In this document: positions 1 to 6,328 of the stretch, one piece after another
Numbering within the stretch: the stretch's first letter is position 1
Layout: the number at the start of each line of letters is the position of its first letter
Source: a virus
Virus record (IMG/VR): IMGVR_UViG_3300032516_000034
Location: 1 to 55,243 of that record
Length of the DNA: 55,243 nt
Reading direction: 5' to 3' (one strand)
Made by a program: the position numbers and the translations under genes
The notes under the pieces: model-generated
Told to the model about the DNA's origin: nothing
Database searches by the model: none
What the model saw: only the letters and a program-made list of their open reading frames with translations

Positions 1-2721
1 GACGCCACCGTTGACCGTCATATCACTGCCAATGGAAAGCGTGTTGGATTGTACGGTGAGAACAACAGGGGTGGAAGCCGGAATAGATGTGAGTGTGGAA
101 TACCAGACTGCGTTTGTTGTGAAGTCAGAAGCGTCAGCATACCCGCCCATAATCCACAGTTTAGTATCGAAGAATAACGATTGATGCTCGGCTACTGCAT
201 AGCCCCAACCAGCGGCAGCAGTGGCTTGTGTCCAATTGAGACCATCGGTAGAATACCATACGTCGTTTGTAGCCGGATCATAAGTCCAACCGCCTGTTAT
301 CCATATTGCATTTGAGTCAGCAGCACACCCCAAATAGTTTCTAGGCACCCACGGAGCGGCGGCAGTAACCTCAGTCCAGCTTACGCCGTCTGACGAAGAC
401 CAGACAGAATTTGTTGGAAGTACAGCCTCACCGCCCTCGCCCCCGATCACCCACATCTTGTTAGCGAAAGTAACACATCCGAAATGCCCGTCAACTGGCC
501 AACTGGCACCAGCAGTGGCTTGTGTCCAATTAGTACCGTCTGATGAATACCATACATCGTTAGTGTTAATTCCCGAATTTCCACCCATTACCCACATCTT
601 GTTATCAAAAACTACGGCACCATGCCCTCGTCTAACAGACCACTGAGCGGCAGCCGTAGCCATTGTCCAGTTCGTGCCATCAGGCGATGACCATATATCA
701 TTGTAATGGGTCCCTGAATTGTCACCGCCCAATATCCACATCTGATTATTGAAGGTCACAGTACGGAAGTCACTACGCTTACCCCAACTTGCGTTCTCGG
801 TAGCTTGTATCCAATTCGTACCATCAGCCGAATACCAGACATCGTTGGTGAAATCTGCTATACTGTCAGAATACCCGCCCATCACCCACATCTTGTTGTT
901 GAACACGGTGCTGGCGAAATCATATCGTCCCAGCCATCCAGCACCAGCAGTAGCTTCAGTCCAATTAGCACCGCCTGACACCGATGCCAAAGTACCTTCA
1001 CCGATTGTCAGCGACGAAGAATGGGATACGAGGGAGGTAGTTGACGGATCGTAGCTCAATGCTTTCACGCCGCCCATGTAAATGCTGTTTGTGCCGAGAT
1101 ACAGGTCACGGACAGGGAAGTTTGCAGAGCCCACATCATAGGCATTTGAAGCATTAGGGATGATACTTGACGACATGTTCAGATTGCTTGCTGTGTTGGC
1201 TGTGGTAGCATACTGAGCGTTCGTAGACTGATTAGCCACAGAAGCATAATCGGCATTTGTAGAATAAGAGGCAGTACCTGCATTTGTAGAATAAGAGGCC
1301 GTTCCTGCGTTAGTGGCGTAACCAGCAGTACCTGCATTTGTAGAATAAGAGGCCGTTCCTGCGTTAGTGGCGTAACCAGCAGTACCTGCATTTGTAGAAT
1401 AAGAGGCCGTTCCTGCGTTGGTGGCATACTGAGCGTTCGTAGACTGATTAGCCACAGAAGCATAATCGGCATTTGTAGCCGTAGATGCCACAGAAGCATT
1501 TGTAGCATACCCAGCGACACTGGCATTCGTAGCAAACCCAGCCACTGAAGCATTCGTAGCAAACCCAGCCACAGAAGCATTCGTAGCAAACCCTGCGACA
1601 CTGGCATAGGCTACTGCACCGCTCGATGTGATATATCCATTCGTGGAATGATTACCCCAGCCATAGGCAGCGTTCCAGTTTGCCGCACTTTGGATTTTAG
1701 AATCAGCGATTGTACCGTTGAGAATGTTTGTGCCATTCAGATCATGGATGTAGAATCCTGAACCCCGATACCAGATCGATGTGATTGTCCCATCAACCTG
1801 CACATCACCCTGCACCCACAGGTTCGTGTAGGTTGTCCAAATGTTCGTCACATACAGATTTGTGACATAAGCAAACTGTGCATAGAGGTTGGAGACGGTC
1901 AGGGTAGAAAAACTTCCGCTACCGTTCGACACCGTGCCGCCGCCAAGGTTGATGCTCCCAGCACCCCAGTCGCTCACCGATACCGCGCCCCTATTGGTAT
2001 GATTTACCACATTCCTGAAGTAGTTGCTGTCAACACTACCGCCACCAGCCGCTGGTTGCCATGTGCCATCCGCCCGCAGGAATTTGCCAGCATCGGCGAT
2101 AGCGGCGGTGATAAGTCCAGTTGAGCCCGCACCAGCAAACAAGTTACTTGCCCCTATCGTCACATAGGTATTCGTCACGCCGCTTGACGGGGAATACAGC
2201 CATGCCGCCTGAGTAATCATTTGCGTCTTCACGCCATCGTAAAACAGGATCGGTATTTCCTTACCAGTAGAGCTGTCGATCAGTCCATGCACCTGTCCAG
2301 CCAAACTGACACCTGCGGTCAGCAGCAATCCCAACACAGCACCTGCTATCAGCTTTTTGAACCTCTGCTGGGGCTGAAGCCCCGCAGATTCCTGACAAGA
2401 ATCAACATAACTCGATTCTTCCTCGTGGGTTGTTCCAACCCCGAATAAACCAGAGATACTGTGTCCCGCAAGACACCCTGATAAATTCTTACCACAGGCC
2501 GACTTCATCTGGCTATAGCTGTTAAGAAATAGCCTGTAAAGCCGATCAAGGCGAAACGCAAAAGCGGTGGGATCACCGCTAGAGCAATCGAGTGTGTTTA
2601 TGTCTCTGTCTGTACGACAGTGAGATTTATCACACTCTGCCTGTAAGGTTTTATCCCGAGAAGGCGTTTTCTCTCGGGAACTGGCATACCTTGTCAAAGA
2701 ACGATGTCTATACGTTGTCAT
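1..2721 (-). CDS. Kelch-propeller tail fibre / adhesin with signal-peptide-like segment (3' end off window)
   Basis: Open from ATG 2721 (GGAG 7 nt upstream) to the window edge, 907 codons. Codons 1-121 come from an inserted IS605-type relic. From codon 122 the protein starts KKLIAGAVLGLLLTAG, a signal-peptide-like stretch ending near SLAG. Next come Thr/Asn-rich segments, about 14 short ATNASVAG-type repeats (nt ~1190-1610), and six ~48-residue units with a (K/Q)MWV(M/I)GG core and an NDVWYS(S/T)DG(T/L)NW tail (nt ~60-980). Six such units fit a complete Kelch-type beta-propeller. The role as a host-binding fibre is inferred from position at the end of the virion block and from low-complexity shaft plus propeller layout. 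The original start was probably 2878 (see the 2798-2878 entry). Compare the signal-peptide fibre at 25830-26987. Confidence 0.75.
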   Translation of the reverse strand, partial: MTTYRHRSLTRYASSREKTPSRDKTLQAECDKSHCRTDRDINTLDCSSGDPTAFAFRLDRLYRLFLNSYSQMKSACGKNLSGCLAGHSISGLFGVGTTHEEESSYVDSCQESAGLQPQQRFKKLIAGAVLGLLLTAGVSLAGQVHGLIDSSTGKEIPILFYDGVKTQMITQAAWLYSPSSGVTNTYVTIGASNLFAGAGSTGLITAAIADAGKFLRADGTWQPAAGGGSVDSNYFRNVVNHTNRGAVSVSDWGAGSINLGGGTVSNGSGSFSTLTVSNLYAQFAYVTNLYVTNIWTTYTNLWVQGDVQVDGTITSIWYRGSGFYIHDLNGTNILNGTIADSKIQSAANWNAAYGWGNHSTNGYITSSGAVAYASVAGFATNASVAGFATNASVAGFATNASVAGYATNASVASTATNADYASVANQSTNAQYATNAGTASYSTNAGTAGYATNAGTASYSTNAGTAGYATNAGTASYSTNAGTASYSTNADYASVANQSTNAQYATTANTASNLNMSSSIIPNASNAYDVGSANFPVRDLYLGTNSIYMGGVKALSYDPSTTSLVSHSSSLTIGEGTLASVSGGANWTEATAGAGWLGRYDFASTVFNNKMWVMGGYSDSIADFTNDVWYSADGTNWIQATENASWGKRSDFRTVTFNNQMWILGGDNSGTHYNDIWSSPDGTNWTMATAAAQWSVRRGHGAVVFDNKMWVMGGNSGINTNDVWYSSDGTNWTQATAGASWPVDGHFGCVTFANKMWVIGGEGGEAVLPTNSVWSSSDGVSWTEVTAAAPWVPRNYLGCAADSNAIWITGGWTYDPATNDVWYSTDGLNWTQATAAAGWGYAVAEHQSLFFDTKLWIMGGYADASDFTTNAVWYSTLTSIPASTPVVLTVQSNTLSIGSDMTVNGGV
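1273..1424. repeat. 54-bp tandem repeat in the fibre shaft
   Basis: Units begin at 1273, 1327 and 1381 with agtacctgcatttgtagaat. The first two are near-identical and 54 bp long; the third is partial and diverges after about 40 bp. The repeat encodes the AGTASYSTNAGTAGYATN module of the fibre shaft, and flanking degenerate copies code the same motif. The copy number could change by slippage, which would alter shaft length. Confidence 0.8.
2355..2600 (-). ncRNA. Putative orphan omega-RNA (TnpB guide RNA) in the relic
   Basis: The relic keeps the 3' part of tnpB plus the right end, which in TnpB elements is the source of the guide RNA. Hairpin GGGTTG-GAA-CAACCC (2427-2441) corresponds to GGCTCG-GAA-CGAGCC (27650-27664) in the full element: the loop and the flanking ACGAG are the same and the stem bases change in pairs. 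The terminal hairpin GGGGCTTCAGCCCC is identical in both. The guide would be copied from the fibre gene sequence just beyond 2355. Another hairpin, AGCGGTG...CACCGCT, lies near 2560-2580. The 5' end given here is arbitrary. Function is inferred from TnpB biology. Confidence 0.45.
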
Positions 2722-2736
2722 TTTCTTTCTCCAGAA

Positions 2737-2797
2737 TCAACAACTGATTTCGCCTAACTGCCGGGGATAAATCCCCGCAGATTGCGGCTCACAGATT
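2737..2797 (-). repeat. Left end of the relic with covarying hairpin
   Basis: Imperfect palindrome CCGGGGAT-AA-ATCCCCG (plus strand 2761-2777). The full element has GGGGTT-AA-AACCCC at the same place, so two stem positions changed on both sides. This fits a hairpin recognised as single-stranded DNA by a Y1 transposase of the IS200/IS605 type. Confidence 0.7.
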
Positions 2798-2878
2798 GTT
2801 CAGACGGCGGCTGCCCTTACGGGCATCCACCTTATCCACTCTAGTCTCCTGTTTAACTCGTTTGTTTCGAGTTGGCAT
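2798..2878 (-). pseudogene. Severed 5' end of the tail-fibre gene
   Basis: ATG 2878 has a strong ribosome binding site (TAAGGAGTAGAG). It opens a basic 27-codon stretch (begins MPTRNKRVKQ, ends GSRRLN) that stops at the insertion point, or after two more codons inside the relic (TGA at 2789-2791). If the relic is cut out between CTGAAC and AAAAAGCTG, this reading frame joins codon 122 of the downstream ORF and gives RRLN-KKLIAGAV, a basic N-region followed by a hydrophobic core. I therefore read it as the original start of the fibre, not as an independent small gene. The frame rejoins only for some placements of the ambiguous A-run boundary. Confidence 0.6.
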
Positions 2879-2880
2879 CT

Positions 2881-3363
2881 CTACTCCTTACAAGCCCGCA
2901 ATACTGCGGGTAGTTGACCTTCAGCGAGCTTACGGAAAGCCTCTATGGCTTCGTCTGCTTCTTTCTTGTCAACCTCTGCCAAACGCTTTATCAGCTTTTC
3001 CATCAGGGGAAGGGCCATGTAATAAGTGAGCGGTGCGTCCTTGGGGAACTCGACTTCGTGATCGAGGGATATACGGGTGGCAACCATATCGTTCTGGGTG
3101 TGCTCTCTCTCCACCTTTATGCCAGCCGCCAGCTCCTTTTTGTCCACATCGGATTCCTGCAACCCCTTCTCGTTCGCCCTGCCGTAGCACAGGAAATCGG
3201 TAAAAAGCGTAGCCAGCTTATATGCGCAAGCCTCGGCCTTATCCACTTCGATTCCCTGCTTCTCGGCCCACGCATGAAACTTTTTGTCATCGGGGCTCGG
3301 GTTCTCTGTGAAAAATTCCGCAACCGCCTTTTCCGTATCGCTCAATCCGAAATCCAGTGCCAT
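2881..3363 (-). CDS. DUF5661-like virion-block protein
   Basis: 160 aa; start ATG 3363 with AAGGAGACATC in front, rather than the longer upstream extension. The region around residues 80-130 (ELAAGIKVEREHT...ATRISLDHEVEF...YYMALPLMEK) resembles DUF5661, a small family I recall from phage structural gene clusters with a G..VE.EHT...I.LDHL.E..DYY..L..ME pattern. Its biochemical role is unknown. It starts 11 nt after the stop of the gene at 3375-3740, so the two are cotranscribed. Confidence 0.7.
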   Translation of the reverse strand: MALDFGLSDTEKAVAEFFTENPSPDDKKFHAWAEKQGIEVDKAEACAYKLATLFTDFLCYGRANEKGLQESDVDKKELAAGIKVEREHTQNDMVATRISLDHEVEFPKDAPLTYYMALPLMEKLIKRLAEVDKKEADEAIEAFRKLAEGQLPAVLRACKE

Positions 3364-3374
3364 GATGTCTCCTT

Positions 3375-3740
3375 TTACGGCCACACGGTTATGCAACTCA
3401 TTCTCACCCACTGATTGTTGGCGATTGCCCAATAATAGTAGGTTCCGTCAAATGCCCACGTTCCTTGCGTTCCTGCCGAATTGGGCAGTGCTGGCACAGC
3501 CACAGGTGCCGCTGGCACCGCGCCGCCAACAGCAGGATCGGGCACGATACCTGTCAGCGTCAGGTATGCGTATGCGCTCGGCACGGGCAGCCCTGCCACA
3601 ACCTGCCCCTTGACGAAAACACTGGGTGAGCCGCTCAGAACACCAATGACTTCGCCCACCTTGATGCGGCAGAAGTCGAAGCTGTCTTCGTAGTAGATGT
3701 TCCCCAGATAGAAGGACTCATTGCAGGTATAGAGATTCAT
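3375..3740 (-). CDS. Unknown virion-block protein, Ala/Pro-rich middle
   Basis: 121 aa, start ATG 3740 after AAAGGAGCCATA. The N terminus (MNLYTCNESFYLGNIYY) resembles that of the protein at 27010-27438 (MKIYRCDQRFYCTALLKY), suggesting a shared N-terminal module. A PVPAAPVAVPALP-type linker follows, then an aromatic C-terminal region (TWAFDGTYYYWAIANNQWVR) like those of head-fibre and decoration proteins. No family recognised. It lies between short virion-type genes. Confidence 0.65.
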   Translation of the reverse strand: MNLYTCNESFYLGNIYYEDSFDFCRIKVGEVIGVLSGSPSVFVKGQVVAGLPVPSAYAYLTLTGIVPDPAVGGAVPAAPVAVPALPNSAGTQGTWAFDGTYYYWAIANNQWVRMSCITVWP

Positions 3741-3752
3741 TATGGCTCCTTT

Positions 3753-4091
3753 CTACGATTCTGTCGCCCAGTCGTAACCAGCCGTGCGCTCTTTGCGTCC
3801 ATCGTTGATCTGTGTGGTATTGAGCGGATCGGCAGGCACGGACACAAGTGTCTGATCGCTAACGCTGTTTCTGCCCAGCTTGATAATCCGCACCCTCGTC
3901 ATATCCAACGGGCCGTGTGTTGCCTCGGCAAACACTGGTGTCCCGACGGGAATTTTTCGTTCCAACGGCCAGTTCATATCGTTCGGCAGGCTTGTCGCCT
4001 TTCCCGGCGTAAACATGGTTCGTCCCACTTGCGCGAACTGCTCATGACTAATATCCTTGATCGTATACTCGACTCGTTCATTTGCTGCCAT
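3753..4091 (-). CDS. Unknown small virion-block protein
   Basis: 112 aa, start ATG 4091 after CAGGAGAACGACG. Soluble, no membrane segment, no recognised domain. It sits 12 nt before the next gene start in a tight run (6254 to 2881) that follows a family A promoter, so a structural or assembly role is likely. Confidence 0.65.
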   Translation of the reverse strand: MAANERVEYTIKDISHEQFAQVGRTMFTPGKATSLPNDMNWPLERKIPVGTPVFAEATHGPLDMTRVRIIKLGRNSVSDQTLVSVPADPLNTTQINDGRKERTAGYDWATES

Positions 4092-4106
4092 CGTCGTTCT
4101 CCTGTG

Positions 4107-4400
4107 TTAAGTTCCGAAAACCTGCATCACCTTCAGTATGTCCGCCATATATGGCTTGATGGCCGTGTCCACCAAATCCTTGGCAGCATCCAGTGCGGCA
4201 CGCTGCGGCACGCTATCTGCCTTCACCTTGGGCAGATTCTCATCAATAATCTGTAACGCCGCGAGCATGGAAATCAACGCCTGATCGACATTGCCTAAAG
4301 CATCGTCGTCATCGGGCGCAACAGCCGTCGGCTCGTTCGGCACAATCTCGTCCTGAGCAACAATATTCTCTGCCATTTTGGCTATCCTTTCCTTGTCCAT
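4107..4400 (-). CDS. Unknown small acidic virion-block protein
   Basis: 97 aa with an acidic stretch (APDDDDALGNVD) near residues 28-39, followed by predicted helices. ATG 4400 has AGGAG 8 nt upstream; an internal ATG at 4376 also has an AAGGA site and could be used. It begins 3 nt after the upstream stop. No family recognised. Confidence 0.6.
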   Translation of the reverse strand: MDKERIAKMAENIVAQDEIVPNEPTAVAPDDDDALGNVDQALISMLAALQIIDENLPKVKADSVPQRAALDAAKDLVDTAIKPYMADILKVMQVFGT

Positions 4401-4403
4401 GTC

Positions 4404-4769
4404 CTACGCTCCTATCGCCTGCCTAAATGTCGGCGGCATTCGGGAAAGCAACGATCTAGCAACAGAAATATTGGCCACCTTGGTTGCCAAATGGCCGTGC
4501 GTCAGCCTCGTCACTATCGCCGATATGCGGGTGTCATTGTCGTTTTTCTTGTCTGTATCCTTATCCGTATCCATATCCCGTTCCTCGTTTGGCCTATCCT
4601 TCGTTCTGAATGGCTTTCTGTCTTCGTCCCTCGGCGGCTTTTGAAACGGCTCCCGATCTCTGATTCCCTTAGACTTGCCGCCCGTATCTTGGATCAAATC
4701 CTTGTCCTTCCGTTCTGTTTGATTCCCACGGGACGCCATGATCGCTTTAGCTATGGATTCCATCAGCAT
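4404..4769 (-). CDS. Unknown highly charged virion-block protein
   Basis: 121 aa. Residues ~15-80 are extremely charged and probably disordered (many DRKPF, DKDTDKK segments). The C-terminal 40 residues look folded (ISAIVTRLTHGHLATKVANI...SRMPPTFRQAIGA). The ATG abuts the stop of the acidic protein upstream, with AAGGGAG 9 nt before it. No family recognised. Confidence 0.6.
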   Translation of the reverse strand: MLMESIAKAIMASRGNQTERKDKDLIQDTGGKSKGIRDREPFQKPPRDEDRKPFRTKDRPNEERDMDTDKDTDKKNDNDTRISAIVTRLTHGHLATKVANISVARSLLSRMPPTFRQAIGA

Positions 4770-6254
4770 CTACCGAAGCTCCCTTACCACCAGATTGAAC
4801 TTCCTACCGAGCTGTTGTTGCAACGCTTTGAGCGCGGTGGGGGCCGACCCCTTTGGAATCCTGCCCAGAACCTGTGTCACGGGGGCTTCTCTCCGCTTTT
4901 TCATCTCCTGCTCCTGATTGTATGTCATCGGCGGAGTCAGTCGCTTGGTGCCAGTAATCTGGAAATGGCCATCTTCATACATATCGCCCTGATCGTCACG
5001 GTAGTCAAACCAGACATTCCGATTGATTTCGTTAATGACATCCACATTGAACGGCTGCCAGCCTTCGACTTCGACATTGAACGCTTCAACCGTATAGGAG
5101 TGGCCTGCGGTTTTGGCGGATGCCAGTTCCAAATGGCGGCGGGAAGTCAAGATGAGATTCTTGACATTCACTTTCATCGGCGCGTCCCCATTATCCCACT
5201 GGACTTCCGCCAGAGTCATACCACCCATCGGACGAACAGACTTGACGACGCCTTTCCAGTGTCCCATCTCTCCAAACTCGCCAATACTCCTGAGAAAGTT
5301 ACGAGAGTACATCACACTATCGCCAACTGAAATGTCGATACCTGCAATCGTCGTTGAATATCTGTGAAGTAGTCTTTCACTACGGGGAATTAGATCAAGA
5401 TTCCTCACATCCACTTCTCTCGTCTCTCCGCTATTCCATGCCACTTCCGCCACTGTTCTGCTGCCCACTTGTCTGACTGATTTGACAAGTCCAGTCCAAT
5501 TCTTAACGCTCATCGGATCGCTAATCATTCTCAGATAACTCTGAGAGTATTTCACCAGCTTGCCAACCTGAATCTCGGAATCAGCTACCCTAATAGCGAT
5601 CTCAAACTCGCGTGTCGCGCCGCGTCTGCCGCGCCTGCGCGTAGGCGGCTTCGCCTGCACGAGAAGGTTCACCATCTCCATCATGCTCTGGATCAGGCCC
5701 ATCACGTCCTTCGGGGCCACCTGCCCGTCCTGCTTGATGGTCTTCACTTCGCTCACCAGATCGTTGACTATGGACTCGATTTCGCCCTTCTTGTCTTCGT
5801 CCACTTCGACAGGCTCGCCAGTCGGCTCTTCGCCATCGGGCTCTGCCTCTGGTTCAGCATTTTCGGGCTCAGTGGAGTCGGGCTCGACTTCTTCTACCTC
5901 CTCGGTATCGTCATCGCCTTCCTCATTGGCATCATCCTCGTCCCCTTCGTCTCCCTCGTCCTCAAAAATATCCTCGTCTTCTTTGTCGCCCTTGTCGTCT
6001 TCCTCTCCAGCAGGCTCCTCTGCGTCGCCTGTGGGCTTCGCTTCCTCGGGAGGCTGCTCTGCATCAGGCTTCCCCTCTTCCTCCTGCGGAGCGGCCTCTG
6101 GAGCCTCTTCCTTGTCGTCTGGATCGGCCTTGTCTTTCATCTTGGTTTTGACTTTCTCGACGACCTCTTTCTTCTCGTCTTCGGAAAGTTCGGCAAACCT
6201 GCGAAAAACGCTCCTTGTTGCCACTGCCGCGATAATTAGTCTTTGAATTCTCAT
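4770..6254 (-). CDS. Acidic protein with two SH3/KOW-like repeats, virion block
   Basis: 494 aa. ATG 6254 (AGAAGGAGACCGAG) is preferred over the TTG at 6305, which lies inside the family A motif. Residues ~30-170 are very acidic Glu/Asp/Pro-rich. A basic RRRGRRG patch follows, then two related ~60-residue units: VGKLVKYSQSYLRMI...VRNLDLI and VGDSVMYSRNFLRSI...VKNLIL. Each has a W(T/K)G(L/V)VKSVR core and AEV(A/Q)W(N/D), like small beta-barrels. The C-terminal ~40 residues are helical and basic. The acidic arm suggests a scaffold-like or decoration role, which is inference. First gene after the family A motif at 6294-6315. Confidence 0.7.
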   Translation of the reverse strand: MRIQRLIIAAVATRSVFRRFAELSEDEKKEVVEKVKTKMKDKADPDDKEEAPEAAPQEEEGKPDAEQPPEEAKPTGDAEEPAGEEDDKGDKEDEDIFEDEGDEGDEDDANEEGDDDTEEVEEVEPDSTEPENAEPEAEPDGEEPTGEPVEVDEDKKGEIESIVNDLVSEVKTIKQDGQVAPKDVMGLIQSMMEMVNLLVQAKPPTRRRGRRGATREFEIAIRVADSEIQVGKLVKYSQSYLRMISDPMSVKNWTGLVKSVRQVGSRTVAEVAWNSGETREVDVRNLDLIPRSERLLHRYSTTIAGIDISVGDSVMYSRNFLRSIGEFGEMGHWKGVVKSVRPMGGMTLAEVQWDNGDAPMKVNVKNLILTSRRHLELASAKTAGHSYTVEAFNVEVEGWQPFNVDVINEINRNVWFDYRDDQGDMYEDGHFQITGTKRLTPPMTYNQEQEMKKRREAPVTQVLGRIPKGSAPTALKALQQQLGRKFNLVVRELR

Positions 6255-6293
6255 TCTCGGTCTCCTTCTAAAGAAATATGCCTTTACTTTAGG

Positions 6294-6315
6294 ACAAAAT
6301 ATCAAAAAATTGTGA
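6294..6315 (-). promoter_or_regulatory. Family A motif, putative late promoter
   Basis: Minus strand TCACAATTTTTTGATATTTT, followed by GTCCTAAAGTAAAG. One of four near-identical intergenic copies. The start codon at 6254 is about 60 nt downstream of the motif's 5' end, as for the copies at 19252 and 27501. It lies just after the stop of the HD-domain gene (6329). Confidence 0.65.
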
Positions 6316-6328
6316 ATGGATAGGGAAC

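Larger units (their letters stand above)
2355..2797 (-). mobile_element. tnpB-deleted IS605-type relic (MITE-like) inserted in the tail-fibre gene
   Basis: The right end (2355-2396) is identical over 42 bp to the right end of the TnpB element at 27565-27606. The left end (2737-2791) matches 28834-28888 apart from a few bases. Both insertions start just after the pentamer TGAAC on the minus strand (2798-2802 and 28894-28898). The ~340 bp interior is tnpB debris: on the minus strand it still reads a TDRDIN motif (cf. HDRDIN) and GTTHEEE (cf. GTSHERE), both from the TnpB C terminus. No transposase is encoded. The exact right boundary is uncertain by up to 4 A residues. Confidence 0.85.

Noticed and set aside
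1273-1424. Direct repeats as a CRISPR array
   Set aside because: Repeats are contiguous 54-bp units in frame with a fibre protein; there are no unique spacers or cas genes.
2397-2721. First 121 residues of the tail-fibre ORF as a genuine domain
   Set aside because: The DNA is the interior of an IS605-type relic and still shows TnpB C-terminal motifs (TDRDIN, GTTHEEE); the open frame is probably accidental or selected only for read-through.
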